Assembly: GCA_030536165.1 (NCBI GenBank)
Contig: JAUNQM010000022.1
Coordinates: 1 to 14,972, forward strand
Source: Prevotellaceae bacterium
GTDB lineage: Bacteria > Bacteroidota > Bacteroidia > Bacteroidales > Bacteroidaceae
Direction: 5' to 3'
DNA length: 14,972 nucleotides
In this document: positions 1 through 6,602 of the stretch, piece after piece
Numbering within the stretch: the first letter of the stretch is position 1
Layout of the letters: each line of letters starts with the position of its first letter
The notes under the pieces: generated by a model
Databases searched by the model: none
Seen by the model: the letters and a program-made list of their open reading frames with translations, nothing else
Told to the model about the DNA's origin: nothing
Translations under genes and position numbers: made by a program

Positions 1-4
1 CCCC

Positions 5-66
5 TCACACCTCAGGTGTTTCTCGTGTCACACCTTAGGTATGACGACGTTCACACCTAGGTGTGA
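5..66. repeat. Palindrome array 1: three copies of TCACACCTNAGGTGTGA at 23-base spacing
   Basis: Three related palindromes start at 5, 28 and 51, so the step is exactly 23 bases both times. The third copy (51-66) is a perfect 16-base palindrome, TCACACCTAGGTGTGA, without the central unpaired base. The first two are 17-mers with a C or T at the centre and a decayed right arm. The 6-base spacers (CTCGTG and CGACGT) differ from each other. The same unit recurs at 5601-5687. The array may extend left of the window. Its function is unknown. A row of protein-binding sites or a hairpin repeat family are the main options. Confidence 0.85.
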
Positions 67-279
67 AGAGGTAAGATAAGGCACAAGTCGTTAAATACAT
101 AACGAAACCTACCACAAAGCCGTTTGACAGCCCCTGTTGCAGTATGCTATGTGCCGATTTCCGATGCAAATATGAGCCGAAAAATCTTTTTTGTCCTGTT
201 TTCTTCCGATTTTTTTATCCCGAACTCGCTAAAAAAAGCAGAAAAAATAGAACTGTGGGCCAAAAAAATAAGATTATCT
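67..279. other. Non-coding AT-rich leader before the susC promoter
   Basis: I see no convincing gene between palindrome array 1 and the susC promoter. The stretch has several A and T homopolymer runs. At 215-229 it carries TTATCCCGAACTCGC, a 15-base sequence found exactly once more in the window, inside the right-hand inverted-repeat arm at 14875-14889. That match suggests a dispersed repeat end rather than a gene. A 66-codon reading frame across 124-324 runs through the promoter and is judged spurious. Confidence 0.5.
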
Positions 280-310
280 TTTGTGGTTTTCTTGATTTAT
301 ATTAACTTTG
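280..310 (+). promoter_or_regulatory. Bacteroidetes-type promoter of the susCD operon
   Basis: TTTG at 280-283 (the -33 element) is followed after 19 bases by TAACTTTG at 303-310, matching the TAnnTTTG -7 element of Bacteroidetes sigma-ABfr promoters. Transcription would start near 317, giving an untranslated leader of roughly 120 bases before the susC ATG at 436. The leader is AT-rich and lacks a Shine-Dalgarno sequence, as is normal in this phylum. Confidence 0.75.
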
Positions 311-435
311 CAGCCGAAAACTAAAAACTACTAATTGACAAACAACCTTAACTTAAGAATAAAAGAAGTGAAATCGATTATATTTTATTTCTATATTACT
401 TTTTATTTTTTAACCCAACTAAAAAAACTTTTGTT

Positions 436-3400
436 ATGTCAAATTTGAAAATTTTTCGAATTGCGCTGACATTGCTGTTTGTTTTTGTGACAACTGCAAT
501 CTCAGCTCAGACAGTCAAGGGTATCGTTAAGGATTCAGAGGGCGAACCTATCATTGGCGCTACAGTCATGGAAAAGGGTTCAAACAATGGAACAACAACT
601 GACTTGAACGGTCAGTTCAGCCTTAAGGTATCTAAAGGTATTGTTGTTATTTCATACGTAGGTATGGAATCACAGGAAGTGAACGTTAAGGGCAAGTCGA
701 ACGTGAATGTTGTCCTTAAGAGCACAAGCTTCGCTCTCGACGAAGTGGTAGCAGTAGGTTATGGTACTGTTCGCAAGACAGACTTGACAGGCTCTGCTTC
801 ATCGGTATCTACTGACGCTTTGACAGCTAAGGTAGGTAGCAACGTGCTCGAAGGCATTCAGGGTAAGGCAGCCGGTGTGTCTGTATTGTCAAACAACTCT
901 GTTGGTGATGCTCCTACTCTCCGCGTACGTGGTAGCAGCTCAATCAACGCTGGCACAGACCCATTGCTCGTTGTCGATGGTTTCCCTCTCGTAGATGCTG
1001 ACCTCAACGACATCAACCCTGCCGATGTAGAATCAATGGAAATCTTGAAGGACGCTTCTTCAACTGCTATCTATGGTTCTCGTGGTACTAACGGTGTTAT
1101 CCTCATCACTACAAAGAAGGGCGCTCGCGGCAAGGCTACAGTGACTGCTCATGCTAATCTCGGTGTGCAGATGCGCAGCCGTCTGATCGAGACTATCACT
1201 GGTCAGGACTTCGTAAACTACATCAATGCTGCTTATGCATATAAGAATAATGACGCCATCACTGGTAACGACACTCGTCCTTATCCTAACGGATACAATG
1301 GTCCGCTCACTGACTGGCAGAAGGAGACTATCGACAAGTCTGCTCTTCTTCAGGATTACGGCGTAAGCGTTAGCGGTGCTAATGACAAGACTAACTACAT
1401 GGTTTCGTTCGGTTACTATGATCAGGATGGTTTGCTGAAGGGTACAGGCTTCGACAAGTTTATGATTCATAACAACATTGAACACAAGATTAACAAGTAT
1501 ATCACTATCGGTTCAAGCATGCAGTTCACTACTACTCATCAGAATCGTCTGACTGAAGTTGTGACTAACGATATCTTCCGTGGTGCATGGCCTACTGACG
1601 GTGTTTATAAGGAGGATGGTTCTTACAACGTGCTCAACCACTCTGAGAAGTTCAACTCTATTGCATCAATGAATGCAAACACTAACAAGAGAAAGAACAT
1701 CCGTTTCCTCGGTAACTTCTACGGACAGTTGAATTTCACTGACCACTTGAACTATAAGTTGAACGTAGGTTATGATATCAAGGACTCTAATACTTATCAG
1801 TTTACTTCTTCACAGATTCCTAAGAAGCTCGACTCAGGTGATCCTTCAAGCTCTGGTCAGCAGGGATGGTGGAGAGGACGCAGCCTCTTGGTTGATAACA
1901 TCCTTACTTACACTAACCTTTGGAACGATGTTCATCGCCTCACTGCAACAGCAGTATTCTCTTGGCAGGACTATAAGTACAATACGAACAACATGTCAGG
2001 TAACTTTGACAACGACCAGCTCGGTGCTTACAAGTTCGATAGCGCAACTAACCTCAAGGTTACAAGTGACTACTATTCAAGCAAGCTTATGTCATGGGTA
2101 GGCCGTGCAAGCTATGCTTACGCTGACAAGTATCTCCTCACAGCAACAATCCGTTTCGACGGTTCTTCACGTTTCGGTAAGGATAAGAAGTGGGGTACAT
2201 TCCCTTCAATCGGTGCTGCATGGCGTGTAACTCAGGAAGACTTCATGAAGAATGTAACAGCTGTCTCTGACCTCAAGATTCGCGCAAGCTATGGTGTTGC
2301 AGGTAACCAGGAGATTGGTAACTACCAGTCACTCGCACGTCTGGCAACAGACCCTAAGGCTGCAAGCTACAGCGATGGTTCAACAACTCTTACAGGTTAC
2401 TACGAGTCAGTAGGTAACGATAACCTCCAGTGGGAACGTACTACTGAGTTCGACCTCGGTATCGACCTCGGCCTCTTCGACCGCGTAAACCTCACAGTTG
2501 ACTACTACAACCGTAACACTTCTGACCTCCTCTTCAGCGTTCCTATTCCTTCAACATCTGGTTTCAGCTCAGTGCTTAGCAATGTTGGTAAGGTAAACAA
2601 CAAGGGTATTGAAGTTGCAGTTAATGCTGATGTTGTTCGCACTAACGACCTCAAGATTAATGTTGGTGCTAACTTCACTTACAACAAGAACAAGATTACT
2701 GAACTCTATGGTGGCAAGGATGAACTTACTATCAGAGACGGTGACCCAGGCCTTAGCCAGAAGCTTATTGTTGGTGAATCTGTAAATGCAGTTTATGCAC
2801 GTCATTCACTCGGTATCATCAAGGATCAGGCAACTCTCGATTGGTATAAGTCTTACGTACCAAACACAGCTTCAAATGCTCAGATTGGTGAAGAAATGTA
2901 TGAAGATGTTGATGGTGATGGTTCAATTACAACTAAGGACTATAAGAACATCGGTTCTGTTGAGCCTCCTTATTTCTACGGCTTCAACCTCAACGCACAG
3001 TACAAGAAACTCACTCTCAGCGTCTATGGTCAGGGTGCATTCAAGTATGCTTCAATGGCAGGTGCTGAAGATGCTTACGCTAACGGAAGTAAGTGGGCAA
3101 TCGGTTACCAGAACATCGGTAGCTACAGCCTCTGGGCTGACAATGGCATCCGCGACCAGATTGGTCTGCCATCACAGTATGCTTACGACCGCATGTGGAG
3201 CGAAACTAATCCTAACGGTACTTACCCACGTGCAGGTGCGAAGAACATCTACCACAGCGACCGCACAAACGGTGACTGGGCTTACTTCGTAATCAGAAAT
3301 ATCCAGCTCGGATATGACTTCTCTAACCTTGTTCCTAATAAGATTTTCAAGGAACTCCAGTTCACAGTTAACTTCCAGAACTTCATCACTTGGGCTAACC

Positions 3401-3483
3401 ACAGAGGATACAACCCTGAGAATGGCGACGTAAGTAACCCATTTGCAAAGACTGTTCTCTTTGGTGTTAGTGCAAAATTCTAA
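436..3483 (+). CDS. susC: SusC/RagA-family TonB-dependent outer-membrane transporter
   Basis: This is a TonB-dependent transporter of the SusC family, which imports oligosaccharides or other large ligands across the outer membrane together with its SusD partner. Residues 1-24 form a signal peptide ending AISA before Gln25. A carboxypeptidase-D-like regulatory domain covers about 27-98 (VKGIVKDSEGEPIIGATV). The family signature LDEVVAVGYG is at 101-110. The plug follows to about 230, with LRVRGSSSI, LLVVDGFPL and ILKDASSTAIYGSRG. The rest is the 22-strand barrel, ending in the aromatic C-terminus FGVSAKF typical of Omp insertion. At 1015 residues the length is normal. A perfect 12-residue EF-hand-like loop (DVDGDGSITTKD) lies at 824-835. 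Codon use is strongly biased, suggesting high expression. susD follows after 12 bases. The ligand cannot be told from the sequence, and the symbol denotes the family only. Confidence 0.96.
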   Translation: MSNLKIFRIALTLLFVFVTTAISAQTVKGIVKDSEGEPIIGATVMEKGSNNGTTTDLNGQFSLKVSKGIVVISYVGMESQEVNVKGKSNVNVVLKSTSFALDEVVAVGYGTVRKTDLTGSASSVSTDALTAKVGSNVLEGIQGKAAGVSVLSNNSVGDAPTLRVRGSSSINAGTDPLLVVDGFPLVDADLNDINPADVESMEILKDASSTAIYGSRGTNGVILITTKKGARGKATVTAHANLGVQMRSRLIETITGQDFVNYINAAYAYKNNDAITGNDTRPYPNGYNGPLTDWQKETIDKSALLQDYGVSVSGANDKTNYMVSFGYYDQDGLLKGTGFDKFMIHNNIEHKINKYITIGSSMQFTTTHQNRLTEVVTNDIFRGAWPTDGVYKEDGSYNVLNHSEKFNSIASMNANTNKRKNIRFLGNFYGQLNFTDHLNYKLNVGYDIKDSNTYQFTSSQIPKKLDSGDPSSSGQQGWWRGRSLLVDNILTYTNLWNDVHRLTATAVFSWQDYKYNTNNMSGNFDNDQLGAYKFDSATNLKVTSDYYSSKLMSWVGRASYAYADKYLLTATIRFDGSSRFGKDKKWGTFPSIGAAWRVTQEDFMKNVTAVSDLKIRASYGVAGNQEIGNYQSLARLATDPKAASYSDGSTTLTGYYESVGNDNLQWERTTEFDLGIDLGLFDRVNLTVDYYNRNTSDLLFSVPIPSTSGFSSVLSNVGKVNNKGIEVAVNADVVRTNDLKINVGANFTYNKNKITELYGGKDELTIRDGDPGLSQKLIVGESVNAVYARHSLGIIKDQATLDWYKSYVPNTASNAQIGEEMYEDVDGDGSITTKDYKNIGSVEPPYFYGFNLNAQYKKLTLSVYGQGAFKYASMAGAEDAYANGSKWAIGYQNIGSYSLWADNGIRDQIGLPSQYAYDRMWSETNPNGTYPRAGAKNIYHSDRTNGDWAYFVIRNIQLGYDFSNLVPNKIFKELQFTVNFQNFITWANHRGYNPENGDVSNPFAKTVLFGVSAKF

Positions 3484-3495
3484 ATCGTTAAGGAT

Positions 3496-5106
3496 ATGAA
3501 AACTATAAAGAAATATTTTGTAGGCGCAGTATTATTCGCTACTGCTATGGGTGGTTTCACAAGCTGTGGAAATCTTGATGAAAATCCATATACATTCATT
3601 GACCCAAGTTCATATTATAAGACTGAAGCTGAGGTCAACTCTGCTCTCAACACTGTTTACAACCGTTTCCGCAATCTGTTTAGAGACAATAACCAGATGT
3701 TCCTCGCCAACCTCGAACTCTTCACTGAGCAGGGATGGCCAACATATCCAAAGAACGGTATGAACGCATTGACTTACTGGCACGACATCAACAATGCCAG
3801 CTACAGTGATCTTGGTGTTTATAAGACATGGGCTGCTAACTATGTAGTTATCAACGACGCCAACATCGTCATTGCACGTGCTGACGGAGTTGATATGAGC
3901 AAGGATGCTAAGGATCAGATTAAGGGTCAGGCTTACTTCCTCCGTGCTTATTCATTCTATTACCTGCTCCGTCTGTTCGGTGGCGTTCCACTCCCAACTG
4001 ACTATACAAAGGGCGTTACAGGACTTGAGATGCCACGTGCAACTGTCGATGAGACATACGAGCGCATTATCGAAGACCTTACTACAGCTGAGTCATTGCT
4101 ACCAGTACGTGGTACTAAGGGATATGATGTATGGCGCGCTTCAAAGGGTGCAGCTCAGGCTCTCCTCGGTGAAGTTTACCTCTATCGTGCTTCAATGAAC
4201 GGTAACAATACTGAATACCTGAAGAAGGCTATGGAGTACAGCAAGGCAGTCATCGACTCTAAGGTTTATTCTCTTATGCCAGAGTTTACCGACCAGTACT
4301 ATTGGTTCAATCAGGCTGGTGCAAAGAACAACCAGGAATCTCTCTTCGAACTCCAGTTCAGCCCAGAAAACGGACAGGACAATGGTATGCACATCCGCTT
4401 CGGTCTCGGCCGTACTTACAACAACTATATGGGTTGCTACCAGTATGCTCGTATGGGTGTCAGCGCTTTCCTCAACAAGGAAATGGTTGACAACGGTGAC
4501 AAGCGTGCCAACGCTTTCCTCACATACTTCGAGGATGACAAGGGCAATAAGTACCAGTTTGACGCAGCTACTTACAAGTGGGTTTGCACTAACGACCCTT
4601 CTCTTACCGTAACAAACGATAAGAGTATGGAGCTTCGTTGCCCATTCAACTGCAAGTACTTCGACCAGCACACAGACTTCTCACTCCAGCACCCATGTGC
4701 AAACTTCCCTATGCTTCGCTATGCAGAAGTTCTGCTTAACTATGCTGAGGCTTCTAACCTCCTCGGTGGTAGTGATGCTGTGACTTACCTCAACATGATT
4801 CGTAACCGTGCAGGTCTTGCTAACTTCTCAGGTTCAGGCAAGGATGCAATCGACGAGGAAATCTTCCAGCAGCGTCGTTATGAGTTCGTAGGTGAAGGTA
4901 AGATTTACTTCGACGAACTTCGTCGCAATGTCATTGGTCAGTACAATGAAGATAAGTGTAAGAATGGTGTAGCTATGGGTATGCCATACTTCGAGCAGCA
5001 GCTTGAATTCAAGGCAGGCCGCAGCTTCCTCTTTAAGATTCCACAGACTGACCTCGATGGTAACTCTGCACTCGTGCAGAATCCTGACAACGTAGCAGGC
5101 AAGTAA
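3496..5106 (+). CDS. susD: SusD/RagB-family surface lipoprotein (substrate binding)
   Basis: SusD-family lipoproteins sit on the cell surface as a lid on the SusC barrel and capture the ligand. The N-terminus MKTIKKYFVGAVLFATAM leads to a lipobox, GFTSC, with the lipidated Cys at residue 24. The stretch after it (GNLDENPYTFIDPSSYYKTE) is the usual SusD N-terminal pattern. Helical TPR-like motifs are seen at about 140-168 (GQAYFLRAYSFYYLLRLFGG, then VPLPTD). The RagB/SusD C-terminal region contains YLNMIRNRAGL near 431-441 and a RRYEFVGEGKIYFDELRR element. The length of 536 residues is typical. It is co-transcribed with susC and ends 50 bases before a strong terminator, so the operon has just two genes. 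The symbol denotes family membership. The native ligand is unknown. Confidence 0.95.
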   Translation: MKTIKKYFVGAVLFATAMGGFTSCGNLDENPYTFIDPSSYYKTEAEVNSALNTVYNRFRNLFRDNNQMFLANLELFTEQGWPTYPKNGMNALTYWHDINNASYSDLGVYKTWAANYVVINDANIVIARADGVDMSKDAKDQIKGQAYFLRAYSFYYLLRLFGGVPLPTDYTKGVTGLEMPRATVDETYERIIEDLTTAESLLPVRGTKGYDVWRASKGAAQALLGEVYLYRASMNGNNTEYLKKAMEYSKAVIDSKVYSLMPEFTDQYYWFNQAGAKNNQESLFELQFSPENGQDNGMHIRFGLGRTYNNYMGCYQYARMGVSAFLNKEMVDNGDKRANAFLTYFEDDKGNKYQFDAATYKWVCTNDPSLTVTNDKSMELRCPFNCKYFDQHTDFSLQHPCANFPMLRYAEVLLNYAEASNLLGGSDAVTYLNMIRNRAGLANFSGSGKDAIDEEIFQQRRYEFVGEGKIYFDELRRNVIGQYNEDKCKNGVAMGMPYFEQQLEFKAGRSFLFKIPQTDLDGNSALVQNPDNVAGK

Positions 5107-5156
5107 TACGCAGAACGCATAGCTCATAACATTAGCTACGCGTACAAAACCAACTC

Positions 5157-5194
5157 CTCCCTGATAGTGAACATCATTATCAGGGAGTTTTTTA
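5157..5194 (+). terminator. Intrinsic terminator of the susCD operon
   Basis: A perfect 10-base stem, CTCCCTGATA (5157-5166) with TATCAGGGAG (5178-5187), has an 11-base loop and is followed directly by six T residues. It lies 50 bases after the susD stop codon and marks a two-gene operon. Confidence 0.92.
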
Positions 5195-5215
5195 TCCCGC
5201 ATCAGTCATTAGAAA

Positions 5216-5404
5216 GCCTGCCGTTAGGTAGGCAATATTGTAGCCAGCCATAAAATGGCTGGTATAGTACGCATAAATATAAGCATGCCTTTGGGTATGC
5301 GACCCTTACCATAGCTGTCGCCTACCTACAGGCAGGCATGCCAACACCTTTTCCTTTTACCAGCCATTTCATGGCTGGCTACATTGTCTTATGCCTATGG
5401 CATA
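5216..5404. repeat. Cluster of hairpins with two interleaved inverted-repeat pairs
   Basis: Five or six hairpins follow one another. The element at 5216-5233 (GCCTGCC/GGTAGGC) recurs at 5320-5337 (GCCTACC/GGCAGGC). The element CCAGCCAT-AAA-ATGGCTGG at 5244-5262 recurs at 5360-5378 with loop TTC, and there the match extends outward to about 25 bases as an inverted copy. A weaker hairpin is at 5283-5300, and TATGCC-TAT-GGCATA is at 5390-5404. The order A, B, A', B' is interleaved rather than nested. No gene fits here. This is probably a REP- or MITE-like element; no cognate transposase is in the window. Confidence 0.75.
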
Positions 5405-5506
5405 ATATATAAAATCTCTAATGACCGATTCGGGGTTATGCCAATCTACACCTTATTATATAACGCGCGCGCATGCGCGTGATGAGCCAAAATGAAAAAA
5501 AACTCC

Positions 5507-5514
5507 TACTTTTG
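5507..5514 (+). promoter_or_regulatory. Orphan -7 promoter-like element (TACTTTTG)
   Basis: TACTTTTG matches TAnnTTTG exactly, but I find no TTTG at the right distance upstream, and no plus-strand gene follows before the convergent rsmA. If active, it would start an RNA near 5521 that runs through the TATAGATT repeats and palindrome array 2. It may also be a chance match. Confidence 0.3.
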
Positions 5515-5536
5515 TGGAGATATTTTTTATAGCCAC

Positions 5537-5563
5537 TATAGATTTTTATAGATTCTATAGATT
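5537..5563. repeat. Three TATAGATT repeats spaced 10 and 9 bases
   Basis: Copies of TATAGATT start at 5537, 5547 and 5556, close to one helical turn apart. They lie about 25-50 bases downstream of the orphan -7 element. Such phasing would suit binding to one DNA face, but chance in AT-rich DNA is possible. Confidence 0.5.
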
Positions 5564-5600
5564 GTTTATTGTAGCAGTGCTCATGGCATTTTTCAGCCCT

Positions 5601-5687
5601 TCACACCTTAGGAATGAACGCTGTCACACCTTAGGTGTCACTACCACTCACACCTCAGGTGTGACGTACGTAACACCTGAGGTGTGA
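5601..5687. repeat. Palindrome array 2: four copies of TCACACCTNAGGTGTGA at 23-24-base spacing
   Basis: Units start at 5601, 5624, 5648 and 5671, giving steps of 23, 24 and 23 bases. The third copy (5648-5664) is a perfect TCACACCTCAGGTGTGA. The others have one to three changes at their ends. The central base varies (T, T, C, G), while the inner arms ACACCT and AGG are nearly fixed. Spacers are ACGCTG, CTACCAC and CGTACG, and are not conserved. This is the same unit and period as in array 1 at 5-66, 5.6 kb away on the other side of susCD. Confidence 0.88.
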
Positions 5688-5726
5688 AGGCCTGAAATAT
5701 GGGTTGTGCTTGTTTAATGATTGCTA

Positions 5727-5745
5727 CCTCCCCCATAGGGGGAGG
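5727..5745 (-). terminator. GC-rich hairpin 3' of rsmA, possible weak terminator
   Basis: CCTCCCCC-ATA-GGGGGAGG is a perfect 8-base-pair stem 16 bases past the rsmA stop codon. On the minus strand it is not followed by a T run, so it would be at best a factor-dependent or 3'-end stabilising hairpin. A similar CCTCC/GGAGG hairpin with a CATA-type loop lies after the dockerin-like gene at 12686-12701, which suggests a dispersed repeat family. Confidence 0.4.
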
Positions 5746-5760
5746 GGATAGGGCGTAGCC

Positions 5761-6552
5761 TTACTCTATAACCGAGGCTACAAGGTTTGTGAGCTCTACA
5801 AACTGCGCAATGGTCAGTTGCTCAGGACGTTTAGTCATGATTTCGTTGCCGAAGAAGTCTGCGTCGGGCATCGTTGCGGCTGAAAATAACTGTCGGAGAC
5901 TGACGCGCAGCATCTTTCTTCTTTGGTTGAACACCGCTTTTACGACCCGCTTGAACAGTCGTTCGTCGCAGCCGAGGTCGAGCACGTCGTTGCGCGTCAT
6001 GCGTATCACGGCGCTTTTGACCTTTGGAGGTGGGTTGAACACGTATTCATCGACCGTGAAAAGATACTCCACATTGTACCAAGCCTGTATCATAACGCTG
6101 AGGATTCCGTATGCCTTGTTGCCAGGTGCGGCTGCAATGCGCTGTGCCACTTCGCGTTGTATCATGCCCGTGCAGCATGGTATGAGCTCCTTGTTGTCGA
6201 GCATCTTGAAGAATATCTGCGACGAAATGTCGTAAGGATAATTGCCCGTGAGCACGAATTGGCGACCGTCGAAAAGTTTCTCCAAATCCATTCTGAGGAA
6301 GTCTTCGCCTATGATATTGTTGTCGAGTTTAGGGAAGTTTTCGTGCAGGTACTCCACCGATTCGCGGTCAATCTCGACCACCTTAATCTCTCTTGGCTTT
6401 GGCATAAGGAACTGCGTCATCACGCCCATGCCAGGCCCGACTTCGAGCACAGGTATGTCTGGGCATGCGTCAACAGTGTCGGCAATGTCTTTTGCGATAT
6501 TAAGGTCGGTGAGGAAATGCTGTCCGAGGAATTTCTTTGGAGTAACTTTCAT
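5761..6552 (-). CDS. rsmA: 16S rRNA (adenine1518-N6/adenine1519-N6) dimethyltransferase RsmA/KsgA
   Basis: RsmA transfers four methyl groups from S-adenosylmethionine to two adjacent adenines in helix 45 of 16S rRNA during late 30S assembly. The N-terminal KKFLGQHFL (6-14) is the family signature. The SAM-binding motif I is VLEVGPGMG (35-43), with the acidic ribose-binding residue in VVEID (Glu60) and an acidic GEDF at 82-85. The catalytic motif IV is GNYPYDISS (103-111); most bacteria have NLPYNIS, and the Tyr/Asp form seen here is what I expect in Bacteroidetes. QREVAQRIAA (132-141) and the basic C-terminal FNQRRKMLR region also fit. The length of 263 residues is normal. It lies 50 bases downstream of the membrane-protein gene on the same strand and is probably read from that promoter. 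Confidence 0.96.
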   Translation of the reverse strand: MKVTPKKFLGQHFLTDLNIAKDIADTVDACPDIPVLEVGPGMGVMTQFLMPKPREIKVVEIDRESVEYLHENFPKLDNNIIGEDFLRMDLEKLFDGRQFVLTGNYPYDISSQIFFKMLDNKELIPCCTGMIQREVAQRIAAAPGNKAYGILSVMIQAWYNVEYLFTVDEYVFNPPPKVKSAVIRMTRNDVLDLGCDERLFKRVVKAVFNQRRKMLRVSLRQLFSAATMPDADFFGNEIMTKRPEQLTIAQFVELTNLVASVIE

Positions 6553-6602
6553 GTCGCGGGGATTAGTTTTTGTCGATATTTCGATGTTCCGATAATTTGA
6601 GA

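Larger units (their letters stand above)
5405..5600. other. Non-coding stretch between hairpin cluster and palindrome array 2
   Basis: No coding region is supported. It holds a perfect 12-base alternating palindrome, CGCGCATGCGCG, at 5468-5479 inside a GC-alternating run, an unassigned promoter-like -7 element at 5507-5514, and three copies of TATAGATT at 5537-5563. Apart from these I see nothing recognisable. Confidence 0.5.

Noticed and set aside
124..324. 66-codon plus-strand reading frame in the susC leader
   Set aside because: It needs a TTG start, runs straight through the well-formed susC promoter, is low in complexity and has no recognisable similarity.
1060..1485. 141-codon minus-strand frame inside susC
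   Set aside because: It is a product of the strong codon bias of susC on the opposite strand. No domain is recognisable.
5601..5687. CRISPR array
   Set aside because: The repeats are 17-base palindromes with only 6-7-base spacers, far too short for CRISPR spacers, and no cas genes are present.
5923..6600. Long plus-strand reading frames antisense to rsmA
   Set aside because: They are shadows of rsmA, whose family motifs are unmistakable on the minus strand.
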